NCBI RefSeq assembly: GCF_902459725.1
Contig: NZ_CABPSH010000001.1
Location: 62,001 to 126,000 of the forward strand
DNA from: Pandoraea eparura
GTDB lineage: Bacteria; Pseudomonadota; Gammaproteobacteria; Burkholderiales; Burkholderiaceae
Length of the DNA stretch: 64,000 bases
Reading direction: 5' to 3'
Shown here: positions 1 to 8,659 of the stretch, piece after piece
Numbering within the stretch: the first letter of the stretch is position 1
How the letters are laid out: each line of letters starts with the position of its first letter
The notes under the pieces: generated by a model
What the model saw: the letters and a program-made list of their open reading frames with translations, nothing else
The model's database searches: none
What the model was told of the DNA's origin: nothing
Translations under genes and position numbers: made by a program

Positions 1-840
1 GCGCGTGGCAAGGTGGTGGGCATGGTGATTCCGAACATCGCGGGCGGCGTGTTCGGCGAGACGGTTCAGGGCGTGACCGACACGCTTCGGCCGCACGGCT
101 ACCAGTTGCTGCTGGCGTCGAGCAATTATTCGAGCGCCGAAGAGGAAGAGGCGGTGCGCGCCTTCATCGGCTGGTCGCCCGCCGCACTCATCCTCATCGG
201 TCACCAGCACACGCGCGGCACGGAAGACCTGCTGGACAAGGCCAACATCCCGGTGGTGCAGACGTGGGACTACAAGCCCCATGCGAAGCGTATCCAGGTG
301 GGCTTCTCGCACTTCGACGTGGGTCGCGATTCGGCGCAGTACCTGTACGACAAGGGTTATCGCCGCATCGTTTTCGTGCATACGGGCCAGCCGGAAGACG
401 TACGCGCCATGGAGCGTGCGCAAGGCTATGCCCGGGCGATGGAATCGCTGGGGCTGACGCCGTCGACGTATCAGGCGCCGATGCAGGCACCGCTGGAAGC
501 CGGCAAGGAAGCGCTGGACACGCTGCGCAAAGGCCGCTGGCCGGCCGAGGCCATCATCTTCGCGAACGATAATCTGGCGGCGGGCGCCCTGCTGCACGGC
601 CTGCGTGCCGGCATTGCCATTCCGGGCGACTGCGCGATCATGGGCTTCGGCGACCTGAGCATCGCGGACAAGCTGCTGCCGAGTCTGACCACCATCCGCC
701 CGCCGCGCTACGAGATGGGCCGCGTGGCCGCCCTGCGCGTACTCGACGCACTGCGCACGGAAGACGGCGAGGCGCCGGCCGAGCACGTGCAACGCGACAA
801 TCCGATGGAATACGAGTTGATCGAGCGCGAAAGCACCTGA
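1..840 (+). CDS. LacI/GntR-type transcriptional regulator, 5' end outside window
   Basis: The frame is open from base 1 and ends at TGA 838-840, giving about 279 residues. The N-terminal helix-turn-helix is missing; the visible part starts at the hinge (ARGKVVGMVIPNIAGGVFGE) and is the periplasmic-binding-protein-like effector domain of LacI regulators, closest in style to gluconate repressor GntR. The C-terminal part carries the family pattern IMGFGD...LTTIRPP. It converges on the sulfoquinovose genes (37 bp to the exporter stop). With a GntR-like operator upstream of the lactonase gene at 8161, I infer that it is the local repressor. Genes upstream of it, outside the window, could hold the rest of the pathway. 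Confidence 0.9.
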   Translation, partial: ARGKVVGMVIPNIAGGVFGETVQGVTDTLRPHGYQLLLASSNYSSAEEEEAVRAFIGWSPAALILIGHQHTRGTEDLLDKANIPVVQTWDYKPHAKRIQVGFSHFDVGRDSAQYLYDKGYRRIVFVHTGQPEDVRAMERAQGYARAMESLGLTPSTYQAPMQAPLEAGKEALDTLRKGRWPAEAIIFANDNLAAGALLHGLRAGIAIPGDCAIMGFGDLSIADKLLPSLTTIRPPRYEMGRVAALRVLDALRTEDGEAPAEHVQRDNPMEYELIEREST

Positions 841-876
841 CCCACCCGCGTCAACCGGCGCGACGGGGTGCGCGAC

Positions 877-1644
877 TCAGCGCAGCGCCGTCAGGGCGGG
901 AACGACGAGGCTCGTGCCCGCGCCCAGCAACAGTGCAAACACCACCCGCCGCACCATCGTCGGGGACCAGCCCGGCGGATAGCGACGCGCACACCACGTC
1001 AGCCCCAGCACCACCGGCAGCGCCTCCAGACTCAGCGCGATCGATGCATCGTCGAAATGGTGCTGCGAGACCACCATGATCAGGCGCAGCACGGCGTTGA
1101 CTGCAAACAGCAGCACCAGCGTTTCCTTGACGGTCTGCGCTTCCAACGGCTGCCGGTACATGTGGAACACCATCGGCGGCCCGGCGCTTGCGAAGATGCC
1201 CCCCATCACGCCGGACAGGCCTGCATAACCGACGAACGCCAGCGGGCCGGACATCGACGCGCGCTTGCGCATGCTCGCCACCAGCAGGAAGCTGCACACG
1301 ACGATCGCGACACCCAGCGTGAGGCGCAGCACGTTCGACGCATTGGTCGACAGCCACGTCAGCATCCAGACGCCGACGGCCACGCCGATCAGGCTGGTGC
1401 CGAGAATCAGCTCCAGCGTGCGGCCAGGCAGTTGCGGACGGCGCCGAACCACCATCACCGCATTGACCAGCACCATCATCGTCACCACGTTCGCCGCCAC
1501 AGGCAGCGAGGCGATATGGAATGCGCCGACCAGGCCCAGCAGGACGAGGCCGAACGCGAACCCGGTGAGGTTCTGGATATAGGTGGCCAGCGCCACGCAC
1601 GCAATGAATGCGAGGTGCTGACCCAACGAGACACTACCGAACAT
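877..1644 (-). CDS. TauE/SafE-family membrane exporter (sulfolactate or sulfite export likely)
   Basis: 255 residues from ATG 1644 (MFGSVSLGQH). An upstream in-frame extension overlaps the sulfoquinovosidase coding end and was rejected. The protein is very hydrophobic, with about eight predicted membrane spans (for example residues 8-40, 45-65, 75-95, 100-120, 135-155, 170-190, 225-250), and the first span carries the TauE/SafE-type ATYIQNLTGFAFGLVLLG. Members of this family export organosulfonates or sulfite. Its place directly after a sulfoquinovosidase, in the same direction with a 32-bp gap, points to export of the sulfonate end product, as described for sulfo-Entner-Doudoroff gene clusters. 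The substrate is inferred from context. Confidence 0.85.
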   Translation of the reverse strand: MFGSVSLGQHLAFIACVALATYIQNLTGFAFGLVLLGLVGAFHIASLPVAANVVTMMVLVNAVMVVRRRPQLPGRTLELILGTSLIGVAVGVWMLTWLSTNASNVLRLTLGVAIVVCSFLLVASMRKRASMSGPLAFVGYAGLSGVMGGIFASAGPPMVFHMYRQPLEAQTVKETLVLLFAVNAVLRLIMVVSQHHFDDASIALSLEALPVVLGLTWCARRYPPGWSPTMVRRVVFALLLGAGTSLVVPALTALR

Positions 1645-1676
1645 GCAAGACGCTCCCTTTCCGACGTGTAACGTGC

Positions 1677-3695
1677 TTACGCCTTGGCAATGGCCAGCAG
1701 CGCCGCTTCGTTGGCGCTGCCCGCACGCACGAACACCGGCGGCTGACCCAGCGGGGCCGCCACGTCGACACGCGCCCCGCCCTCGAACGTCTCGCCCGAC
1801 CACACGTGCGTCCAGCGCGCACCGGCGGGCAGGTAGGGCCGCCAACGCTCGGCACCCGCCGCATGCACGGGCGCGACCAGCAAGTCGGGGCCATACAGGT
1901 ACTGATCGTGGATATCGTAGGTGGCGCGATCGTCCTCGAAATGCAGGAACATTGGACGTTGCAGCGGCAGGCCGCGCGCCTCGGCGTCGTCGACCAGCGT
2001 GCGCACGTACGGCGCGAGCGCCCGATACACGCGCGTCATCTGTGCGAAGTGGCTCAGCACGCCGGCGTCTTGCCAGAACTGGAAGTTCTCGTCTGGACGA
2101 TTGCCTTCGTGCGTGCGCATAACCGGTGTGAACGCGGCCATTTCCGCCCAGCGCATGAACAACTCCGGCGTGCGCGTGTTGCCGAACAGGCTCGTGTAAC
2201 CGCCGATGTCGCTGTGGTGGTACGGATTGCCCAGCAGGCCCGACGACAGCGCGCCCGTGACAACCGTCTGCAGGCCGTCGTGTCGTGTGAAGTCGACAGA
2301 CTGGTCACCCGCCCACAGCAGCGGACAGTACTTCTGTACGCCCGTGTAGCCGGCGCGCATAAAGAACAGCGCATCCCCCGTACGGCCGCGCGACGCGACC
2401 GCATCGGCGTTGACCTTGGCCCACAGCGTCGGCCAGGCGTTGTGCATCAGCATGGCGTCGACACCGTTGGCGAGCTTGACGTCGGTCGGCAGGTATTCGC
2501 CGAAGTCGGCCATCCATCCGTCCAGGCCGGCGTCGAGCATCTCTTTGCCGATCACGCGCTCGGCAAACCAGTCTGAGGCGGCCGGGTTCGTGAAGTCCAC
2601 CACGCCGCACCAAAATTCGCCGAAGTCGACCAGATAGTCCCCGCCGTCCAGACGCGTCGCGAGATAGCCAGCGTCGCGGGCTTCGGCATAGAGCGTGCCG
2701 TCATTGCAAAGGTACGGATTGACGTAGCCGAGGAAGCGCACGCCGTCGGCGCGCAGCGTCGCCGCCCACGCCTTGCCGCCCGGATAGCGCGTTTCGTTCC
2801 ACTTCCAGTCCCAGAACAACCGCTTGCCGAACGAGGTGATGCGCAGGCCCACCCAGTCTTCACACCACAGACCGGCGACCGCGACACCGGCTTCGCGACT
2901 CTTGGCGAGCAGCGTGTCGGCGTGATCGCGGCCGTTCTTCAGACCGAGAATGGCGCCGTTGAACACCCAATCCGGCAGGCGCGGCGGCTTGCCGAAGCGG
3001 GCAGCGATACGCTCGACCAGATCGACGAACGTTCGGGCGGTCAGCAGCTCGATGCGCTCGGGCACGGCCCAGAATTGCAGTTCATGGAAGCCGCCGCGTC
3101 GGAAATCGAAGTCTGCATAGGCCGTGGTCTGCGCATGCAGACAGTAGCGTGTGGACGACACGTAGGTCGGCTGCGGATAGTTCGTGTGATAGTAGTCGCC
3201 ACCGGCGCGCGACGTCACGTCGGCCTGCCAGGTCAGATGCGTGCGCTTGTCGCGACCGACGCCCGGCTCGGACGTCCACAGCGGGAAATGACGCCCGCGC
3301 AGGTTGAAGTACGACATCTGCTCGCCGCAGCCCCATACGGCCTCGTCGGACTCCGCCTGCACGCGCCACCACAGGCGGTTGATGCCCGGCGCCGCGTACT
3401 CGAAGTCGATCGTGGCGCCCTGCTCATCTGCCTTGACGCGCAGGATCAGGTCGGCGCGACCGCCCGCCACGCGGGCCAGCGACACGCGCAGGCTGTCGTC
3501 GGTGGCGTCGAACGAGGCATGGGCGAGTGCCACGCGCTCCTCGACGTAATCGGAGATGTCAAAGTTGCCGCGATACATCTCCACGGTCTCCTGGCCATGG
3601 CCGACGAAGCAGCACGGTTGGCCGGGAGCGTGGGCGATGACGGTGCGGCCGTTGTGGCGCAAGGCCCAGGAAGTCGCGTCGTGTACAAGTTCCAT
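1677..3695 (-). CDS. yihQ: sulfoquinovosidase (GH31 alpha-glycosidase)
   Basis: 672 residues from ATG 3695 (MELVHDATSW); a longer frame would run into the symporter gene. It is alignable along its length with E. coli YihQ. It hydrolyses sulfoquinovosyl glycerol or other sulfoquinovosides to free sulfoquinovose. The GH31 nucleophile is in GWMADFGEYLPTD and the acid/base Asp in WAGDQ. The sulfonate-recognition segment reads GLWCEDWVGLRITSFGKR followed by LFW: the Arg and Trp equivalent to YihQ R301/W304 are kept, the Gln288 position is Glu, and the Tyr in HSDIGGYT is kept. That Glu variant is the one known from the Agrobacterium enzyme. The symporter ends 67 bp upstream; probably one transcript. 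Confidence 0.95.
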   Translation of the reverse strand: MELVHDATSWALRHNGRTVIAHAPGQPCCFVGHGQETVEMYRGNFDISDYVEERVALAHASFDATDDSLRVSLARVAGGRADLILRVKADEQGATIDFEYAAPGINRLWWRVQAESDEAVWGCGEQMSYFNLRGRHFPLWTSEPGVGRDKRTHLTWQADVTSRAGGDYYHTNYPQPTYVSSTRYCLHAQTTAYADFDFRRGGFHELQFWAVPERIELLTARTFVDLVERIAARFGKPPRLPDWVFNGAILGLKNGRDHADTLLAKSREAGVAVAGLWCEDWVGLRITSFGKRLFWDWKWNETRYPGGKAWAATLRADGVRFLGYVNPYLCNDGTLYAEARDAGYLATRLDGGDYLVDFGEFWCGVVDFTNPAASDWFAERVIGKEMLDAGLDGWMADFGEYLPTDVKLANGVDAMLMHNAWPTLWAKVNADAVASRGRTGDALFFMRAGYTGVQKYCPLLWAGDQSVDFTRHDGLQTVVTGALSSGLLGNPYHHSDIGGYTSLFGNTRTPELFMRWAEMAAFTPVMRTHEGNRPDENFQFWQDAGVLSHFAQMTRVYRALAPYVRTLVDDAEARGLPLQRPMFLHFEDDRATYDIHDQYLYGPDLLVAPVHAAGAERWRPYLPAGARWTHVWSGETFEGGARVDVAAPLGQPPVFVRAGSANEAALLAIAKA

Positions 3696-3762
3696 GAGTG
3701 TCGGGGGTCGTAGCTGGCGCGCGCTCAGTCTTGACTGGCGCGCGCCGGGTTCAGGAAAGCGC

Positions 3763-5496
3763 TCAAGCAGTTCGGGCCGCGCGGGCCGAGGCGTTCGAGC
3801 GGCCGGCAAAGCGCCAGGCCAGCACGATCGCCACACACCACACGGCCGCCATCAGCTTGCCGTAGGCCGCGCCCGGCCCGTTCGCATTGGCCAGGCCAAG
3901 CGGCGAGAACGTCAGGTACACACTCACCAGGAATGCAATCAGGAACGTGCTCATGCTGCTGGCATAGCGCCACGGGGTGGTGTCGCCATGCGCACGCGGC
4001 GTCGGCGAGTACGGCGTCTCGCGGGCGAAGCGGCGGCTCAGGAACAGCATCAGCGCCACTTCCAGCACGAACAGCGTGCCCATCAAGTGGATGAAGTGAA
4101 AGCCATAGCGCTTGTCCACGTCGAGCACGAACACCAGAAGCGAATAGACGATCACATGTGAGATCAGCACGATCTTGGCCGGCGTGGCACCCACCTGTCG
4201 GTTGAAGAAGCCCACCAGCACCACCGCGATGATCGGGATATTGAAGAAGCCGGTGAAACGGCGCATCACCGCGTAGATACCATCCGGTGCGTACATCAGC
4301 ATCGGTGCGATCAGCAGCGAGACCACGGCGATCGCGATGCTCGCCCGCTTGCCCACACGAATGAGTTGCTCATCGGTTGCCGACGGCTTCCACGGCTTGT
4401 AGAAGTCAAAGGCGATCAGCGTCGCGGTCGAATTGATCACCGCGTTGAAGTGGCTCATCACGGTACCGAACAGCACGGCCACGAAGAAGCCCTTGGCCCA
4501 GAACGGCAGCAGGTCGGTGACCAGTTGCGGGTACGCCAGATCGGGGCGCGTCAGTGCGCTGCCGCCGGCGTAGATGTGATACGCGATCACGCCGGGCATC
4601 AGCATGATCAGCGGCACCAGCAGCTTGAGCAGGCCCGAGATCAGCACGCCCTTCTGCCCTTCGGCCAGGCTTTTCGCGGCGAACGTACGCTGCACGATCG
4701 ACTGGTTGGTACACCAGTAGAACAGGTTGGCGAAGATCATGCCCGTGAACAGGGTGCCGAACGGCACGCTGTCGTGGGCACCGCCAATGGCATTGAGCTT
4801 CTCCGGTGCGGCATGCAGCACGGTGTGCAGACCGGCCAACGCATCGCCGTGCCCCAGGGCAAACAGGCCCAGCACCGGAATCATCAGGCCGGCGATCAGC
4901 AGGCCGATGCCATTGATGGTGTCGGACACTGCCACGCCGCGCAGACCGCCGAACACGGCGTAGAGCGCGCCGATGGCGCCGCTGGCGACCACCAGCAGCG
5001 AAATCGTTGCCGGATACGACAGGCCGAACAATGGCTGCACGCCGAAGATCTGGTTGAACGTGATCGCGCCCAGATAAAGGCCCGACGGATTCACCACCAG
5101 CGTATAGCCGATGATGAACAGTCCGCTGACAATGCGTCGCGTGCGGGCGTCGAAACGCTCTTCGAGGAACTGCGGCAACGTGGTGAAGCCGCCACGCAGG
5201 TAGCGCGGCAGGAAGAACATTGCCAGCGCGACGGTCGAAATCGCGGCCGTGCACTCCCAGGCCATCGCGCTCAGGTTGTGTGCGTAGGCGTCGCCATTCA
5301 GGCCGACGAGCTGTTCGACCGACAGGTTCGTCAGCATCATCGAACCCGCGATGAACCAGCCCGACAGGCCGCCGCTCGCCATGAAGTAGCCGCGAGCGCC
5401 CACATCCTTGGCCCGACGCGTAATGGCCCATGACACCAGGCCGACCAGTGCCGTGAATACGGCGAAACTGGCCAAGGTAAAGATTTCCGTCTCCAT
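3763..5496 (-). CDS. sodium:solute symporter (SSS family), probable sulfoquinovose or sulfoquinovosyl glycerol uptake
   Basis: 577 residues from ATG 5496 (METEIFTLAS). Typical SSS/SGLT layout with about 13-14 membrane helices. Family signatures include the N-terminal FMASGGLSGWFIAGSMMLTN, the helix-5 region GGLRGVAVSDTINGIG, and FYWCTNQSIVQRTFAAKSL. Such symporters bring in sugars, carboxylates and amino acids with Na+. It sits between a sulfoquinovosidase and a sulfolactaldehyde-dehydrogenase-like gene on the same strand, so the substrate is inferred to be sulfoquinovose or its glyceride. E. coli instead uses MFS porters (YihO/YihP). Confidence 0.88.
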   Translation of the reverse strand: METEIFTLASFAVFTALVGLVSWAITRRAKDVGARGYFMASGGLSGWFIAGSMMLTNLSVEQLVGLNGDAYAHNLSAMAWECTAAISTVALAMFFLPRYLRGGFTTLPQFLEERFDARTRRIVSGLFIIGYTLVVNPSGLYLGAITFNQIFGVQPLFGLSYPATISLLVVASGAIGALYAVFGGLRGVAVSDTINGIGLLIAGLMIPVLGLFALGHGDALAGLHTVLHAAPEKLNAIGGAHDSVPFGTLFTGMIFANLFYWCTNQSIVQRTFAAKSLAEGQKGVLISGLLKLLVPLIMLMPGVIAYHIYAGGSALTRPDLAYPQLVTDLLPFWAKGFFVAVLFGTVMSHFNAVINSTATLIAFDFYKPWKPSATDEQLIRVGKRASIAIAVVSLLIAPMLMYAPDGIYAVMRRFTGFFNIPIIAVVLVGFFNRQVGATPAKIVLISHVIVYSLLVFVLDVDKRYGFHFIHLMGTLFVLEVALMLFLSRRFARETPYSPTPRAHGDTTPWRYASSMSTFLIAFLVSVYLTFSPLGLANANGPGAAYGKLMAAVWCVAIVLAWRFAGRSNASARAARTA

Positions 5497-5588
5497 ATCC
5501 TGCTCTTGTCTTCTTTGGGGAATGCCCGACGCTCGCCCCTCTCGGGGCTGGCGCCGTTGGACTACTGAACCGCGCTACGTCAACCGCC

Positions 5589-7052
5589 TCAGGACAGGCC
5601 CATGCAGAGGTATTTGAGTTCGAGATATTCGTCGATGCCGTACTTCGAGCCCTCGCGCCCCAGACCGGATTGTTTCACACCGCCGAACGGGGCTTCCGCC
5701 GTCGAAATGAGACCGGTGTTGATGCCGACCATGCCGAACTCGAGCGCCTCGGCCACGCGCCACACGCGGGCCAGATCGCGGCTGTAGAAATAGCTCGCCA
5801 GACCGTACTCGGTGTCGTTGGCCAGCGCGATCACATCGCTTTCCGTCTCGAAGCGAATCACGGGAGCGATCGGGCCGAAGATTTCTTCACGGGCAACGCG
5901 CATCGAAGGCGTCACGTTGGTGAGCAGCGCCGGCGAGAAGAACTGTGGCGACAGACCGTCGCGCTCGATCGCGTGGCCCTCGACCACGGCCGTGGCGCCT
6001 TGCGCCAGCGCATCGTCATAAAGCGCCAGCGTCTTGGCCATCGCCTTCGTATCGATCAGCGGGCCGATATGCACGTCGGCTTCGGTGCCCGCGCCGACGC
6101 GCAACCCGCGCACGCGCTCGGCCAGCTTCTCGACGAAGGCATCGTGTACGCCGGCCTGCACGTACAGGCGGTTCGCGCACACGCACGTCTGGCCGGCGTT
6201 GCGGTACTTCGAAATCATGGCGCCGTCGACGGCCGCATCCAGATCCGCATCGTCGAACACGATGAACGGCGCGTTGCCACCCAGTTCCAGCGACAGCTTC
6301 TGGATGTTCGCGGCGCCGGCCGCCATCAAGCGTGCGCCGATGGCGGTCGAGCCCGTGAACGTGAGCTTGCGCACGGTCGGGTTGGTCGACATTTCATGGG
6401 CGATCGGCTCGGCCGAGCCCGTGACCACTGAGAACAGCCCCTTCGGCAGACCCGCGCGCTCGGCCAGCACGGCCATCGCGAGTGCCGAGTATGGCGTCTG
6501 CATCGCGGGCTTGAGCACCATGGCGCAACCGGCGGCAAACGCCGGGCCGGCCTTGCGGGTGATCATGGCTGCCGGGAAATTCCATGGCGTAATGGCCGCG
6601 CACACGCCGACGGGCTGCTTGATCGTGAGCAAACGGCGATCCGATGCGGGCGTCGCGATCACGTCGCCATCGACGCGGCGGGCTTCTTCCGCAAACCACT
6701 CGATGAAGCTGGCGGCGAAACCGATTTCGCCGCGCGCTTCGGCCAGCGGCTTACCTTGTTCGGCCGTCATGATCTGCGCCAGATCTTCCTGGTTGGCGAG
6801 CATCAGGTCGTGCCACTTGCGCAGCACGGCAGCGCGCGTCTTGGCGGTGGTCTGGCGCCATTCGGCCTGTGCCGTGGCGGCCGCGGCGATCGCACGACGC
6901 GTTTCGTCTGCGCCCATCGCCGGCGCGGTGCCAATCACGGCGCCCGTGGCCGGGTTGACCACATTGAGCGTGGCGCCGTTGTCGGCATCGCACCATTGGC
7001 CACCAATGTAGGCCTGCTGGCGCAGCAGATCAGGATCTTGCAGTGTGAACAT
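5589..7052 (-). CDS. NAD(P)-dependent aldehyde dehydrogenase, GabD-like; probable 3-sulfolactaldehyde dehydrogenase
   Basis: 487 residues from ATG 7052 (MFTLQDPDLLRQQ), the usual length for succinate-semialdehyde dehydrogenase relatives. Visible: PWNFPAAMITRK (cofactor/oxyanion Asn), FTGSTAIGARL (nucleotide-binding turn), LELGGNAPFIVFDDAD (general-base Glu) and NAGQTCVCANRLYV (catalytic Cys). In sulfo-Entner-Doudoroff metabolism a GabD-like enzyme oxidises 3-sulfolactaldehyde to 3-sulfolactate. With the neighbouring sulfoquinovosidase and lactonase that is the best reading. Generic succinate-semialdehyde dehydrogenase activity remains possible from sequence alone. Confidence 0.9.
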   Translation of the reverse strand: MFTLQDPDLLRQQAYIGGQWCDADNGATLNVVNPATGAVIGTAPAMGADETRRAIAAAATAQAEWRQTTAKTRAAVLRKWHDLMLANQEDLAQIMTAEQGKPLAEARGEIGFAASFIEWFAEEARRVDGDVIATPASDRRLLTIKQPVGVCAAITPWNFPAAMITRKAGPAFAAGCAMVLKPAMQTPYSALAMAVLAERAGLPKGLFSVVTGSAEPIAHEMSTNPTVRKLTFTGSTAIGARLMAAGAANIQKLSLELGGNAPFIVFDDADLDAAVDGAMISKYRNAGQTCVCANRLYVQAGVHDAFVEKLAERVRGLRVGAGTEADVHIGPLIDTKAMAKTLALYDDALAQGATAVVEGHAIERDGLSPQFFSPALLTNVTPSMRVAREEIFGPIAPVIRFETESDVIALANDTEYGLASYFYSRDLARVWRVAEALEFGMVGINTGLISTAEAPFGGVKQSGLGREGSKYGIDEYLELKYLCMGLS

Positions 7053-7131
7053 CGCTAATTCTCCATTGCGGGGATGCGTGGCCGCATCCGTCATCAAGTC
7101 TTTCGCCGCCAGGGGCAGCGGTCGCGCAAAA

Positions 7132-8064
7132 TCAGTCCGTGGTGGTGCGCAGCGCGCTGCGCGGCTCGGGCAGGCCCGGCACATCCACGTGCATGGCGAA
7201 TAGCCGGCCGGCGTGCGGCTGGCGGGCCAGCTCATCGGCAGGACGCCCGGCGCGAGCCGTCGTCACGTACAGCGTGCGCAAGTCGTCGCCACCGAAGGCG
7301 CACATCGTCGGGCACTGCACCGGCAGCGCATATTCAGCGAGCACCTTGCCTTGCGGCGAGATGCGCACCACACGGCCGCCTTCGTACAGCGCACTCCAGT
7401 AGCAGCCCTCGGCGTCTACCGCTGCGCCGTCCGGGCGAGCGCGATCGGTCTCGGTCGGCGTGAAGGTGAGCCACGTCTCGCGCGGGCCGACATTGCCCGT
7501 GGCGGCGTCGAACGCGCGGCGATAGACCTTGTAGCGTGGGGTATCCGAGTAGTAGAGCCAGCGGCCGTCGGGGCTGAATGCCAGGCCGTTGCCGGTCATG
7601 AAGCCTGTGTCGATGCGCGCCATCGCTTCGCCCTGCGCGCCGCTCACGCAGTACAGCGAGGCGTCGCCGCAGGCTTTTGCCTCGTCGACGGTGCTCACCC
7701 AGAAGCGGCCGGCCGTATCGCAGCGTCCGTCGTTGAAGCGGTGCGTGGCGGTGTCTTCGCCGAGCGCATGCAGTTGGCGGACCTTGCGGCCCTCGCCGTC
7801 GAGCAGCCAGACGCCGCTGCGCATGCCGGCGATGAAGCCGCCGTCCTCGGTCAGCGCGAAGCAACCGATGTCTTCGTCCATGCTCAGCGTACGCACGTCG
7901 CCGGAGGCTGGCGTCAACGCATGCAGCGCGGGCGCGACAATGTCGACCCACCACAGCACACCGCGACGCTCGTCCCAACGCGGGCATTCGCCCAGTTGCG
8001 CGACGACGTCCGCCACCGGGGCCAGCGTCGAGGTTCGGGAAAGGTCCATGGTCACATCCGTCAT
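7132..8064 (-). CDS. SMP-30/gluconolactonase-family lactonase; probable 6-deoxy-6-sulfogluconolactonase
   Basis: 310 residues from ATG 8064; an internal ATG at 8049 is a possible alternative, neither having a clear ribosome site. SMP-30/Gnl/LRE beta-propeller: LGECPRWDERRGVLWWVD (metal-ligand Glu), HRFNDGRCDTAGRFWVST (Asn/Asp), TGNGLAFSPDGRWLYYSDT (metal Asn), RARPDGAAVDAEGCYWSAL (metal Asp). The family opens sugar lactones. In sulfo-Entner-Doudoroff clusters such an enzyme opens sulfogluconolactone after sulfoquinovose dehydrogenase. First gene of the minus-strand operon. The dehydrogenase, dehydratase and aldolase of the pathway are not seen here and may lie left of the window. Confidence 0.88.
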   Translation of the reverse strand: MTDVTMDLSRTSTLAPVADVVAQLGECPRWDERRGVLWWVDIVAPALHALTPASGDVRTLSMDEDIGCFALTEDGGFIAGMRSGVWLLDGEGRKVRQLHALGEDTATHRFNDGRCDTAGRFWVSTVDEAKACGDASLYCVSGAQGEAMARIDTGFMTGNGLAFSPDGRWLYYSDTPRYKVYRRAFDAATGNVGPRETWLTFTPTETDRARPDGAAVDAEGCYWSALYEGGRVVRISPQGKVLAEYALPVQCPTMCAFGGDDLRTLYVTTARAGRPADELARQPHAGRLFAMHVDVPGLPEPRSALRTTTD

Positions 8065-8160
8065 GCCTGTATCGATGCCGTTACCGGCGTCGCACGTGAT
8101 GGCCGCGCCACGCTTGCCTCGCTTGCCATGTTCGCTCGGGGAGCGTCGTGGGAGGCATTG

Positions 8161-8176
8161 ATGGTACCGCTACCAT
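8161..8176. promoter_or_regulatory. LacI/GntR-type operator palindrome
   Basis: ATGGTACCGCTACCAT: a perfect 6-bp inverted repeat (ATGGTA/TACCAT) around CCGC, 97 bp upstream of the lactonase start. It has the size and pattern of GntR-family LacI operators (ATGTTACC-type half sites). This is the expected place for repression of the minus-strand sulfoquinovose operon. No other gene-like sequence was found between 8065 and 8455. Confidence 0.7.
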
Positions 8177-8455
8177 TCGTTATTCAAAAAAACAGCGCAT
8201 CGCGCTTTGTGGTTTCGTGAAATGGAAGCGAGTACTGACACCAACGCCACTTCACGATGCTCGCATTATCGCTTCGCCGCGCCAACTGCACAACACTAGG
8301 GCAAACCCTTGATTTCGGCGGCGTGGGAATCGGGGCATCGGGGGTCTGCCCGGAACGTTTCGCACCAATGGCATCTAGAGCTAACGGCGAATCGCGGACA
8401 CAAAACATGCATCGCAGACCGAAGTTCGCGCAATCAAATGAAATCGCATAGCAGC

Positions 8456-8505
8456 TGGCCTGCCCAGAGGGATTCGAACCCCCGACCGTCGGCTTAGAAG
8501 GCCGA
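8456..8505 (-). other. 3' fragment of tRNA-Arg(UCU): integration (att) site
   Basis: Read on the minus strand it holds a complete anticodon arm (TCGGC CTTCTAA GCCGA, anticodon TCT), variable loop, T arm with TTCGAAT, acceptor 3' strand TGGGCAG, discriminator G and encoded CCA. The D arm and 5' acceptor half are absent: the sequence beyond 8506 does not fold. This is the usual scar left when a tyrosine integrase inserts an island into a tRNA 3' end. An integrase gene starts 154 bp away. The intact copy should lie at the other end of the island and is not in this window. Confidence 0.85.
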
Positions 8506-8659
8506 ACAACATCTAAGTGACCGAGATTGATCGGCGCCCAACAATCAATTCAAGCCACTGATTTTATTAGTAAAATAATAATTTCCGAAATTTCTGGCGT
8601 TGATCGATGGTGACTAAAACGGATAGAATCCGCCTACACAGCACCTACATGGATCAGGG

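Noticed and set aside
4366-5433. Long plus-strand frame opposite the SSS symporter
   Set aside because: High-GC antisense shadow; the minus-strand frame has clear transporter signatures.
8456-8540. Complete tRNA-Arg gene
   Set aside because: The D arm and 5' acceptor strand are missing; only the 3' half folds.
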